NCBI RefSeq assembly: GCF_001922305.1
Contig: NZ_CP018839.1
Span: 1,674,001 to 1,738,000, forward strand
Origin: Thauera chlorobenzoica
Lineage (GTDB): Bacteria > Pseudomonadota > Gammaproteobacteria > Burkholderiales > Rhodocyclaceae
Reading direction: 5' to 3'
DNA: 64,000 nt
In this document: positions 30,992-39,715 of the stretch, in pieces
Numbering within the stretch: position 1 is the first letter of the stretch
Layout of the letters: each line of letters opens with the position of its first letter
The notes under the pieces: generated by a model
The model's database searches: none
Seen by the model: only the letters and a program-made list of their open reading frames with translations
Told to the model about the DNA's origin: nothing
Program-made: the position numbers and the translations under genes

Positions 30992-31479
30992 GCGTCCTCC
31001 GGCTCGATGAACATCAGGATTTCGCCGTGCTCGACGGTGGCCGCGTCCTTGGCGCAGATCTCCACCACCGTTCCGGTTGCCCCGGCATATACCGAATTCA
31101 TCAGCTTCATCGTTTCGACGATGCCGACCAGGGTGTCGGGCCCGACGCGGCTGCCGACTTCCACGAACGCGGGGGCGCCGGGCTTGGGCGCACGGTAAAA
31201 GGTCCCCAGCAGCGGCGTGCGGACCGGGGTGAGGTGTTCCTTTTCCGCGTGCCTGGTTTCCTGCGGCGCATGGGCGGCCGCGGTGGCCGGCGCTGCTGCG
31301 GTGGCGGCCGGCGACAGCAGCTCGGGGGCGGCAAGGATTTGCGCTTCCTGCGTCCACATGCCGTCGCTGCCACGGCGCAACTGCAGCTTGAAGCGCAGGG
31401 TCTGCAGGTTCAGTTCGTTGAAAGGTCCCGCGTCCAGCAGCTGCAGGATCTCGTTGACGTCTTCGTTGGTCAGTTTCAT
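30988..31479 (-). CDS. Biotin carboxyl carrier protein
   Basis: A 163-residue AccB-like carrier. An N-terminal helical part (NEDVNEILQLLDAG), an Ala/Pro-rich flexible linker (about 55-80) and a C-terminal biotinyl domain with Lys125 in VETMKLMN are seen. It overlaps the Tm-1-like gene upstream and the biotin carboxylase downstream by four bases each, so the subunits are coupled. It serves the local carboxylase rather than fatty acid synthesis, judging by context. Confidence 0.87.
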
Positions 31480-32714
31480 TGGCTTGCAGCCTCGCTGCGA
31501 TTTTTGGAAAAAGCGATGGCCTGCTCGACCAGCGCGTCGGCGAATTGCTCGTCGTTGATATGGAGGGGCAGCTCGATCACCGGTACGCCGGGGGGCATCA
31601 CCTGTTTCAGGTGGGCGGCGAACACCGGAGGCAGGGACGGATCGTGGAGGTGGCCATCCGGGCTGTCGTGATTGGAAAAGCCCTGCAGTGGCACGAAGAA
31701 GGCGACCGGCCCGCGGGCATTCCGGATCAGGCCGGCAAGGTGCTCGGCATCATTGCGGAATTCCTGCGCTTCGGCGCGCACTGCAGTCAGTGCGGGGTTG
31801 TGCTCGTGGTAGCGTTTGCCGGGGAATCGCACCCTGGCTTCCTCCAGCGGCCCGGCGACGAGGAAATCCAGATTGCCGGGGGCGAAAATGGTCGGCACCC
31901 CTTTCTCCAGCGCTGCCTTGCCGCGATCCGGACCGGTCGCGCACAAGCCGCCATGGAGGTATTCGCTGATCTCGATCAGGGACAGATCGATGACGACTGC
32001 GACGTCGCGCTCGCGGATGATCTGCTCCATCGCCGCGCCGCCGGTGCCGAGGGTGTGGAACACCATGACCTCGAAGCCTTGCTCCTCGAGCGATCGGCGG
32101 ATACGTGCGCTGCATTTTTCCGTGGTGCCCAGCGTCGAGATGGTCACCAGCGGCTTGTTCCCGGCTTCCCCGGACGGGTAGTCGTGGGCCATCGCCGCCA
32201 CGGCAAGCGCGCCACTGCGGAAGGCGCTGCGGGTGATCGAATTGAGCCCCGAAATGTCGCACACCGGGTTCACCATCACGATGTCCTTGGCGCCGACGAA
32301 CGGGCGGGTCATGCCCGAGGCCATGGTGGAAATCATGACCTTGGGCAGGCCGTAGGGAAAGGTCTGCATGATCCGGGTGGCAAGCACCGTCCCCATCGAG
32401 CCGCCCAGGCCGATGATGCCGCTCAGGCCCACGTCGCGGTCCAGCTCGTGGACACACTTGAGCGCGCCCTCGATCATCGCTTCCAGGCATTTCCCTTCGT
32501 GCCTGAGCGCGCGGATTTCGGGCATCGTCCTGCCTGCGGCGGCGGCGATCTGCTCAGGTCCGATCTCGGCCCCTTCGTCCACCGTGCGACGGATGCTGGG
32601 GTCCAGGTGGACGACCTCGACCCCCGCCTCTTCCAGGCATTCCCGTATGTATTTCGCTTCCTGATCCTTGGTGTCCCGGGTGGCGATGAGAAGCACCTTC
32701 GGTTTGTCGGCCAT
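31476..32714 (-). CDS. Tm-1-like ATP-binding (UPF0261) protein
   Basis: This 412-residue protein matches the UPF0261/Tm-1-like family: VLLIATRDTKDQEAKYI at the start, GLGGSMGTVLATRIMQTFPYGLPKVMISTMASG with the nucleotide-binding glycine region, and APGNLDFLVAGP further on. Plant Tm-1 binds ATP and a viral helicase; bacterial homologs occur in catabolic operons with no clear reaction. Here it is coupled to the biotin carrier gene, hinting at a role in the ATP-dependent carboxylation or in activation of the ketone substrate. This is an open question. Confidence 0.82.
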   Translation of the reverse strand: MADKPKVLLIATRDTKDQEAKYIRECLEEAGVEVVHLDPSIRRTVDEGAEIGPEQIAAAAGRTMPEIRALRHEGKCLEAMIEGALKCVHELDRDVGLSGIIGLGGSMGTVLATRIMQTFPYGLPKVMISTMASGMTRPFVGAKDIVMVNPVCDISGLNSITRSAFRSGALAVAAMAHDYPSGEAGNKPLVTISTLGTTEKCSARIRRSLEEQGFEVMVFHTLGTGGAAMEQIIRERDVAVVIDLSLIEISEYLHGGLCATGPDRGKAALEKGVPTIFAPGNLDFLVAGPLEEARVRFPGKRYHEHNPALTAVRAEAQEFRNDAEHLAGLIRNARGPVAFFVPLQGFSNHDSPDGHLHDPSLPPVFAAHLKQVMPPGVPVIELPLHINDEQFADALVEQAIAFSKNRSEAASQ

Positions 32715-32750
32715 GATTGTCTCCGGATCTTGTGGTTGCCGTGCCCGCAG

Positions 32751-34745
32751 TCAGCTCAGTGAATAGTCCTGCTGGGTCTTCGCGTAGTGGATGAAAAAGT
32801 CGAGTGCCTGGGGGTTGGCCATGGCGTTGCGATTGACCGCCTTTTCGACCGCCACGCCCATCAGGATCTTGCGCACCGGCACTTCCATCTTCTTGCCGGT
32901 GAGGGTCGCCGGGATGGCGGGTACGGCGATGATCCGGTCCGGCACGTGGCGTGGCGTGTATTCCCTGCGCAGGAGGGCGTTGATCCGCTGCACCAGGTCG
33001 GCATCGAGCTGGATGCCGGCACGCAGCTTCACGAACAGCGGCATGAAGAACGCGTTGTGCGGCAGATCGAGATTGACGATCAGCGCGTCCTCGATCTCGT
33101 CGAGCGCGGCCAGCGCCCGGTAGATTTCCGCCGTGCCGATGCGCACGCCCTGGCGGTTCAGCGTTGCGTCCGAGCGGCCGAGCACGAAGCAGCCGCCGCG
33201 CGCGTTGATGCGGAAGAAGTCGCCATGGCGCCAAACCCCAGGAAATTCTTCGAAGTAGGCTTCCCGGTAGCGCACCTGCCCGGGGTCGTTCCAGAAGCAG
33301 ACCGGCATCGACGGCAGGGGCTCGGTGATCACCAGCTCGCCGACTTCATCGACGACCGCCTCGCCGCGCTCGTTGAACGCGGCCGCGGCCACCCCGAGCG
33401 ACGGCGCCTGGATCTCGCCGGCATGAACCGGCAGCGTCGGCACGCCGCCGACGAAGCCGGTGCAGCAGTCGGTGCCGCCGCTGCCGGTGGCGATCCACAG
33501 ATCCTTCTTGACGTTGTCGTAGAACCAGGCGGTGCACTCGGGCGACACCGGTGAGCCGGCCGGCATGATCGCGCGCAGTTTCGACAGGTCGTAGCGCGCC
33601 CCCGGCACGATGGCGGCCTTGTTCATGATGTCGACATAGGTCGGGCTGGCGCCGAAAAAGGCGGCGCTGCAGTCCTGGGCCATCTTCCACAGCACGTCGG
33701 GGGTCGGATAGGCCGGGTTGCCGTCATAGAGCACGGGGCACGCGCCGACCAGCAGCGAGCTCGCGACCACGTTCCACATCATCCAGCCGGTGGTGGTGAA
33801 AAAGAAGCTGCGCTCGCCGGGATGGATGTCCATGTGGAAGGCGAGCAGCTTGTGCATCTCGAGGAGGATGCCGCCATGGCCGTGCACGATGGCTTTGGGC
33901 AGGCCGGTCGTGCCCGACGAGAACAGGATCCACAGCGGATGATCGAAGGGCAGCTGCTCGAACCGGAAACCGTCGGCCGGAACGGGAGGGTGATCGAGCA
34001 GGCTTTCCCATGACCGCACCCGTTCATCGGCCGGGGCCGGGCTGTGCGGCTCCAGGTGCGGCAGATGTATGACGTGCTCGATGCTGTCGAGTGCGCCGAT
34101 GATTTCCCGGACCTCGTCGCGGCGGTCGAAGGCCTTGCCGCCATAGCGGTAGCCGTCGACGCAGAACAGCACTTTGGGGGCGAGCTGGGTGACCCGGTCG
34201 AGAACGCCGTGAGAGCCGAAATCCGGCGAGCAGCTTGCCCACACGGCACCGATGCTCGTCGTCGCCAGCAGGGCGATGATCGCCTGCGGGATGTTGGGCA
34301 GGTAGGCCAGGACGCGCTCGCCAGGCTTCACGCCCAGGCGGCGCAGTTGCGTCGCGAGGATGCGCACCTGGCCGGCCAGTTCTTCCCACGCCATGGCGGT
34401 CAGGGGGGCGTTCTCGCTCAGGTACATGAGCGCGTCACTGCCGGCGCGTTCCTGGCGCAGGACGTGCTGCGCGTAGTTGAGCTTCGCCCCGGGGAACCAC
34501 TGGGCGCCGGGCATTTTCCGGGAGCCGAGCACGCAGGTGGGCGGAGACGAGGCCTCGATCGAAAAATAATCCCAGAGCGCGCCCCAGAACGATTCCAGGT
34601 CGGTGACCGACCAGCGCCAGAGCTCGCCGTAATCCGCGAATTCCAGCTTGCGGGTGGCTTGCAGCCAGTTCATGAACGCAGTCACGTTCGCGTTCGCTAC
34701 CCAGTCGGCGCTGGGGGTCCAGAGCAAATCGCCTTCCTTGATCAT
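32751..34745 (-). CDS. acsA: Acetoacetyl-CoA synthetase-like acyl-CoA ligase (4-hydroxybenzoylacetate-CoA ligase candidate)
   Basis: This 664-residue AMP-forming ligase has the P-loop ILFSSGTTGLPKAIVHGHGG, the adenylate motif TTGWMMWN, and a C-terminal GKKMEVPVRKILMG with the catalytic lysine. Length and N-terminal ACAS segment match acetoacetyl-CoA synthetase. It should activate 4-hydroxybenzoylacetate, a beta-keto acid like acetoacetate, for the thiolase. First gene of the operon, downstream of a sigma-54 promoter; 36 bases separate it from the Tm-1-like gene. Confidence 0.85.
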   Translation of the reverse strand: MIKEGDLLWTPSADWVANANVTAFMNWLQATRKLEFADYGELWRWSVTDLESFWGALWDYFSIEASSPPTCVLGSRKMPGAQWFPGAKLNYAQHVLRQERAGSDALMYLSENAPLTAMAWEELAGQVRILATQLRRLGVKPGERVLAYLPNIPQAIIALLATTSIGAVWASCSPDFGSHGVLDRVTQLAPKVLFCVDGYRYGGKAFDRRDEVREIIGALDSIEHVIHLPHLEPHSPAPADERVRSWESLLDHPPVPADGFRFEQLPFDHPLWILFSSGTTGLPKAIVHGHGGILLEMHKLLAFHMDIHPGERSFFFTTTGWMMWNVVASSLLVGACPVLYDGNPAYPTPDVLWKMAQDCSAAFFGASPTYVDIMNKAAIVPGARYDLSKLRAIMPAGSPVSPECTAWFYDNVKKDLWIATGSGGTDCCTGFVGGVPTLPVHAGEIQAPSLGVAAAAFNERGEAVVDEVGELVITEPLPSMPVCFWNDPGQVRYREAYFEEFPGVWRHGDFFRINARGGCFVLGRSDATLNRQGVRIGTAEIYRALAALDEIEDALIVNLDLPHNAFFMPLFVKLRAGIQLDADLVQRINALLRREYTPRHVPDRIIAVPAIPATLTGKKMEVPVRKILMGVAVEKAVNRNAMANPQALDFFIHYAKTQQDYSLS

Positions 34746-34835
34746 CGATGCATCCCGGGTCCGTTGGACAAAAATTTGGTGCTTAAACTGCGTACATCGC
34801 TCGATGTCTGATGTTCGTCACGCTGCCTTGTATTG

Positions 34836-34851
34836 AGCAAGACTGATGCCA
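34836..34851 (-). promoter_or_regulatory. Sigma-54 promoter of the alkylphenol operon
   Basis: On the minus strand TGGCAT-CAGTC-TTGCT matches the -24/-12 consensus, with GG and GC exactly ten bases apart. It lies 90 bases before the acsA start codon. The divergent gene encodes a sigma-54 activator, which makes the match meaningful. Confidence 0.75.
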
Positions 34852-34889
34852 GGATGGTCGTGGAAGCGCGGATTGTGCGGCGCAGCAAG

Positions 34890-34936
34890 TTTTGATCATC
34901 GATTTTCGATAGACATTCCTGCTGGGTGGATCAAAA
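34890..34936. promoter_or_regulatory. Candidate upstream activator site for the etpR-like regulator
   Basis: TTTTGATC (34890-34897) and GATCAAAA (34929-34936) are inverted, and a TTGATCA half resembles the XylR/DmpR site TTGATCAATTGATCAA. It lies about 40-100 bases upstream of the sigma-54 promoter, in the AT-rich 310-base gap between acsA and the regulator. The regulator's own promoter was not recognised. Confidence 0.45.
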
Positions 34937-35055
34937 ATACTGCTGTGCAGCATTTATGGCCTCTGGCCTGGGTTCATAAAATCGTGAAAACAGTCCTATG
35001 AATTTGCGGTTGAATTTATAAAAATGGAAATGTGGTTCAGTGAAGGAGACATGTC

Positions 35056-36885
35056 GTGATCAAAAGCAAAGGCAGGGCTGCGACCGGAGAAGAAGGCTCG
35101 GAATTCTCGGCATCGCAGCTCGGAGACTATGCCAGCTCGCGCGCTGACGCCCGGCCATCGTTATCGGACATTTCGGCATGTCTGTCGTTTTCGCCTGATG
35201 ACGGATATATCTGGCTCAATGATCAGCGCATGATCTTGATGCATGGCAATGCATTCGGAGCACTGCGGCGCGAGCTGATCGACAGTCTGGGAATGGAAAA
35301 GGCAAGAGGTTTATTCACCCGCCTGGGCTATATCGCGGGAGCGCGCGATGCCCGCATGGAGCAGGCCCGCTGGCCCGATGCCGATTTGTCCGCACTGTAC
35401 AAGGCCCGCCTGCATTCCTTTGAGGGCATGGTCAAGGTCGAGCCGGTGAGATTCAACTTCGACCAGAAGAACGGCCAGTTCGACGGTGAGTACTTATGGC
35501 ATCACTCGATCGAGGCGGACGAGCACATCGCCGCCTATGGCCTGGGGACTGCAGCGACCTGCTGGATGCTGACCGGTTATGCGATGGGGCACGGGAGCAC
35601 CCTGCTCGGACACCTCGTGATTGCGCGTGAAGTCAGTTGCCGGTCGATGGGGGATTCCGTGTGCCGCCTGATCGCAAAATCGGCTGAGCTGTGGGACGAC
35701 ATCACCGAGGACATGCGGCGTCTCAATGCCGAAGACTTTGTCGGCTCTCCGACGGGCAGTCGTGCCTCTTCCGTGGTGGTGCCGGTGACCGGGCTGAAAG
35801 ACAGCGCGGGAATGCTTGCGCAGAATGCACCCTATCACGCCGCAATGGTTGGTGCGTCGGCCGCTTTCAATGCAGCCTGCCATCAGCTCCGGCGCGTCGC
35901 CGGTACTGATGCCACTGTCCTGTTTACGGGGGAGTCCGGGGTCGGTAAGGAAGTGTTCGCCAACATGCTCCACCGCATCAGCACGCGGGCTGAAAACCCC
36001 TTCGTCGCCGTCAACTGTGCCGCGATACCGGACACGCTGATCGAGTCCGAACTGTTCGGTGTCGAGCGTGGTGCCTATACCGGAGCGGTTGCGTCGCGTC
36101 CCGGCCGATTCGAGCGGGCCGATGGCGGAACCTTGTTCCTGGATGAAATCGGGACATTGAGTCCGATCGCGCAGGGAAAGCTGCTACGAGCGCTGCAGGA
36201 AGGGGAAATCGAACGAGTCGGAGGCAGCCGGAGCACCCGGGTCGACGTGAGAGTGGTTGCTGCGACCAATGTCGATTTGCGGCAGGCGGTGCAGGATGGA
36301 AATTTTCGCGAGGATCTGTTCTACCGATTGAACGTGTTCCCCATTCGACTCCCTCCGCTTCGCGCTCGCAAGGACGATATTCCGCTGTTGATGAATCATT
36401 TCCTGAACTATTACTGCGACAAGTACCATCGAAAAGTGGTGGGTTTCACGCCCGCAGTCATCAGAGCCTTCCTCTCGTACGAATTCCCCGGAAACATAAG
36501 AGAACTGCAAAACCTGGTCGAGCGCGGCGTGATTTCTGCCGAGGATGACGGGGTGATCGACTTGCCAAACCTGTTCACCAGTGGTGAAACCCTGCCGCCG
36601 GATGTCCTGTCGATTGCGATGGGGGCGGGAAAGGGCGTGCTCAGGAATGCGCAGTCCGAAACCGGCGAAGTCCCTGATACGTCACCCGACCTGCTGCAGA
36701 TGTTGCTGCAGACGCAAGGAGACGGAAAAAGCATTTCCCTGGAAGAAATAGAACGGACCCTGGTTGAGAACGCAGTATCCGTTTCAAATGGGAATTACTC
36801 CGCTGCGGCACGACTGCTTGGCATTACCCGGTCGCAACTGGCGTATCGATGCGAAAAATACAAGCTCGCTGGCGGCGAAGGCTGA
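35056..36885 (+). CDS. etpR: XylR/DmpR-type sigma-54 activator with phenol-sensing domain
   Basis: This 609-residue one-component activator has XylR_N/V4R sensor domains (about 40-215), a linker, a sigma-54 AAA+ domain (Walker [10 protein letters not shown] at 291, sigma-54 loop GAYTGA at 339) and a C-terminal Fis-type helix-turn-helix. Cys169, Glu192, Cys195 and Cys203 repeat the zinc site of phenol sensors such as MopR, and His120/Trp148 match the phenol-anchoring pair with identical spacing. The start is a GTG eight bases after AAGGAG. It should sense 4-ethylphenol or 4-hydroxyacetophenone and drive the divergent operon. Base composition is lower in GC than the flanking catabolic genes. 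Confidence 0.88.
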   Translation: MIKSKGRAATGEEGSEFSASQLGDYASSRADARPSLSDISACLSFSPDDGYIWLNDQRMILMHGNAFGALRRELIDSLGMEKARGLFTRLGYIAGARDARMEQARWPDADLSALYKARLHSFEGMVKVEPVRFNFDQKNGQFDGEYLWHHSIEADEHIAAYGLGTAATCWMLTGYAMGHGSTLLGHLVIAREVSCRSMGDSVCRLIAKSAELWDDITEDMRRLNAEDFVGSPTGSRASSVVVPVTGLKDSAGMLAQNAPYHAAMVGASAAFNAACHQLRRVAGTDATVLFTGESGVGKEVFANMLHRISTRAENPFVAVNCAAIPDTLIESELFGVERGAYTGAVASRPGRFERADGGTLFLDEIGTLSPIAQGKLLRALQEGEIERVGGSRSTRVDVRVVAATNVDLRQAVQDGNFREDLFYRLNVFPIRLPPLRARKDDIPLLMNHFLNYYCDKYHRKVVGFTPAVIRAFLSYEFPGNIRELQNLVERGVISAEDDGVIDLPNLFTSGETLPPDVLSIAMGAGKGVLRNAQSETGEVPDTSPDLLQMLLQTQGDGKSISLEEIERTLVENAVSVSNGNYSAAARLLGITRSQLAYRCEKYKLAGGEG

Positions 36886-37948
36886 CATTCCGGAAGGCCG
36901 GGAGTGGCTTCAGCGCTGAGTTCAATGCCTGTCGTCGTTTTTGAGTGGCCAGAATGCGAATCCTTCTGCATAGGCGACGATGAGAGGGAAGGTTATCGAC
37001 AGCATCGCCGTCGCTATCCACAAATCCAGGTCATATGCCGGCGGACCTGCCTGAATATGGGCGAAGGCATTGATGGAGGCGAAACGATAAAGCTCGTAGG
37101 TGAGCAGCGCCAACAGCGCAGAGCCGAAAATGAGCGCGCATCCCTTTGCCGGCTGTGCCAGTTTTTGAAACGGAGCGGTCTGAAACAGGGTCAGAAGAAT
37201 GAACGTGCCGAATACGAAGGAGACTGGAATACGAACGAGGTAATCCACCGTGTCCATACCTGACAGATTGACTCCGGTCTCCCAGACGACTCCGGCAACG
37301 GACAGCACGATCACGGTCGAAATCAGGCCGAAATAAGGCTGAGTGCCGAATGCGGGTTTCTTGCTCACGATGGTCGTAATCGGCCAGAAGTCGAGCAGGA
37401 TGAGCCCCATGATCACCGCGACAGTCGTGATGGCGTATGAGAGGACGTTCCATGCCGGGAATGCACCTTGGGGGTCAAGATGCTCATGGTAGAAGGGCGC
37501 ATCCTGCATCGCTCCAAAATCGAATCCAGACCGGAAAACGACCCAGGCAGAAAGATAGGAAAGCATCAGTGTTCCGAGTCCGAGCACTGCGGGATGCGAT
37601 GAAATCGCCGAAGATGGCCAGCACTGGAATACTGCGACCAACCAGAAAGTCGCAACGATGCTCAGGATTATGTACATGTTCAGGAACGGCGTGGGAGGTG
37701 TGATACCCCCGCCGACTAGCACCAGGGTTGTCGGGGCGATCACACTTCCGGCCGCAATCAGGAGGCCGAGAATGGCTATCCCCCGCGCAGGCTGAGGCAG
37801 TCTGGCAAGAACGCCGGGATAGCGGTTGTTCCAGACGAGCCCGATGATGATTTGTGTCGGGACGATGCACATCGCAAGAAAGGCCACCCATGAACCAAAG
37901 AAGCGAGGCTCGAATCCGATGCTTATTGCCAGCGACAATCCGATTGTA

Positions 37949-39048
37949 CTAACTTTTCAATAAGTAGTGTCATCCCAGGATATAGCGGCACTCTGGCTGC
38001 CTGAAAAATGACTTCACGAGTTCGGGGAGCTTCTGGATGCTACGCAAAGCACGGAGCGCGAGCCGTTTCATTTCCTCGGCACTCTCTACCAACTGCCGCG
38101 AAACCCTCCGCTTCACATGAGCCCAAACCGTTTCATCCGGATTCAGATGCGGAGAGTACGGCGGCAGGTAGAACAACTTGAGCTTGCCGCCCAAGCTCTC
38201 GATGTAGCTCTTGACCATCTTCGCCTTGTGGATCGGATGACCGTCAACAATCAGAAAGACCGGCTTCTCGGCGTTGACCATCAAGCGCTTGAGGAACTCG
38301 ACGAACACTTTCGCACCGACCGATCCTTCATGTAGCATGAACCGAAATTCGCCCTGCGTGCCGACGGCCGAAATCATGTTCAGCGAGAAGCGCCGGCCCG
38401 TCGCCTGCACCACCGGTGTCTGTCCCTGCGGCGCCCAGGTCGTGCCAGTGTGGTAGTCCGAGCGGATGCCCGACTCGTCACCGAAGTAGATCGTTGCACC
38501 GAGCCGCTTGGCTTCGGCGCGAATCGCGGGGTAGGTCTCCGTCTCCCAGGTTCGCACCAGCACCGGATCTTGCTGCCACGCTTGGTAGAGCGGCTTCTGG
38601 GCACTGAAGCCCAGGATCTTCATCAGACGATGGACCGAGGAGACCGACAGCTCTTTCTTGAACTGTCGTTTGATCAGGTGACGGATCAGGGACAGCGTCC
38701 ACAAGCCGAACTCGAACTTGAACTGCTGAGGGTTATGGTCACGAACCGCTTTCGCAATCCACGAAAGCTCCTCGGCATTGAGTTTGCTGGGGCGCCCCGG
38801 AATCGGCTTGGCGAGCAATGCGTTCTGTCCGCCATTGGCAAACTCGGCGAGCCACCGGAAAACGCTGCGCTCATTCACGCCAAACGCCGCCGCGACGCTT
38901 TGCACCGTCTGGCCCTCACGTACGGCTTTGACGGCCTGCTGCCGCATGACCTGCAAGGTGTGATGATCGAAAGCCCGGCCGTCGGAAAGTCGTTTGCATT
39001 TCATGGGCGATATTATCGCTCACCTGACACTACTTATGGGAAACTTAG
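37949..39048 (-). mobile_element. IS630-family insertion sequence, 1100 bp, apparently intact
   Basis: The element is bounded by TA duplications (37947-37948 and 39049-39050), the target rule of IS630/Tc1-mariner elements. Its ends are 24-base inverted repeats (37949-37972 and 39025-39048) with three mismatches, both containing ATAAGTAGTGTCA. It carries one transposase gene. The insertion splits a membrane-protein gene and leaves a restorable frame, so it is recent. Confidence 0.9.
37970..39004 (-). CDS. IS630-family transposase
   Basis: This 344-residue transposase has an N-terminal helix-turn-helix (VQSVAAAFGVNERSVFRWL), a winged-helix linker and a DDE domain with Asp176 (FGDESG), Asp254 (IVDGHP) and Glu291 (NPDETVW). 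The 36-residue spacing of the last two is typical of the family. Uninterrupted, so possibly active. Its C-terminus reaches the last bases of the left inverted repeat. Confidence 0.93.
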   Translation of the reverse strand: MKCKRLSDGRAFDHHTLQVMRQQAVKAVREGQTVQSVAAAFGVNERSVFRWLAEFANGGQNALLAKPIPGRPSKLNAEELSWIAKAVRDHNPQQFKFEFGLWTLSLIRHLIKRQFKKELSVSSVHRLMKILGFSAQKPLYQAWQQDPVLVRTWETETYPAIRAEAKRLGATIYFGDESGIRSDYHTGTTWAPQGQTPVVQATGRRFSLNMISAVGTQGEFRFMLHEGSVGAKVFVEFLKRLMVNAEKPVFLIVDGHPIHKAKMVKSYIESLGGKLKLFYLPPYSPHLNPDETVWAHVKRRVSRQLVESAEEMKRLALRALRSIQKLPELVKSFFRQPECRYILG

Positions 39049-39225
39049 TAATTGCGGCGCCAATCAATCCAGCAGCCGGCTGTTTCATGACATTGTCAGG
39101 CATGGGGCTCCATCCTTTTCAGATTGCATTCGTGTTCAAGCGAGAAAGCCTGGCTTCGTCTCGCAGCGGGAAGGGGGCGTTCATACCCCCGGTCCAGTGA
39201 ATGACCGTGTGCCGATGACGATTCT

Positions 39226-39696
39226 TCACGCCGTCATGTCGTTTCCTCGGAGAGGCGCAGCCTTTGCGACAAAGACCGGCAGCGGCGAATGGGTGAGCAC
39301 TTTCTGGGTCTGCGATCCGAGCATCAGCGCCTTGAGTCCGCGACGGCCGTGGGACGCCATGTAGATCAGGTCGCAGCCCTTGTCCCGGGCGACCTCGATG
39401 ATCTGCACGTACGCTTCCGAGCCGACGCGCACGACCGCGTCACAGGTCAGTCCGGCCGCCTGAGCGGCCTCCGTGGCTTTGGACAGGATGGCCGAGGCCT
39501 GGCGCTTCATCTCGGTTTCGAACCTTTCGGGAGACAGCGTGCGCATCAGCGCCCCTTCCTGGGTGGCGCCGTAGTCTTCGACCATCGTGAAGAAGGTGAT
39601 GCGGGCGCCGAGGGCGCGGGCGAATTCGACGGCCTGGGCGAGCAGGGCGCCGGCCAGCTCCGAGCCATCGAGCGGCACGAGGATGTGACGGTACAT
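39226..39696 (-). CDS. Universal stress protein (UspA family)
   Basis: This 156-residue UspA-fold protein has ILVPLDGSELA at the N-terminus and the ATP-binding signature MASHGRRGLKALMLGSQTQKVLTHSP. It lies 19 bases after the RND transporter gene, so it is made with the export system. UspA proteins bind ATP and are induced by stress, here likely solvent or phenol stress. The exact role is unknown. Confidence 0.88.
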   Translation of the reverse strand: MYRHILVPLDGSELAGALLAQAVEFARALGARITFFTMVEDYGATQEGALMRTLSPERFETEMKRQASAILSKATEAAQAAGLTCDAVVRVGSEAYVQIIEVARDKGCDLIYMASHGRRGLKALMLGSQTQKVLTHSPLPVFVAKAAPLRGNDMTA

Positions 39697-39715
39697 TGCA
39701 TTTCTCCCTTGTCTT

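Larger units (their letters stand above)
36922..39103 (-). pseudogene. Polytopic membrane protein gene interrupted by the IS630-family element
   Basis: Two pieces, 36922-37946 and 39051-39103, join through one TA into a 1080-base frame of 359 codons. The start MPDNVMKQ follows GGATGGAG, and the joined segment GAAITIGLSLAISIGFEPRF forms the first membrane helix. About nine helices are predicted; there are no motifs I recognise. It reads in the direction of the export operon and was probably its last gene. A TTG at 37938 could restart translation, giving a 338-residue form that lacks most of the first helix and has no clear ribosome site. Function unknown. Confidence 0.8.

Noticed and set aside
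36922..37938. Treating the membrane-protein fragment as a complete gene starting at TTG
   Set aside because: The upstream piece beyond the insertion restores an ATG with a ribosome site and the missing part of the first helix in the same frame.
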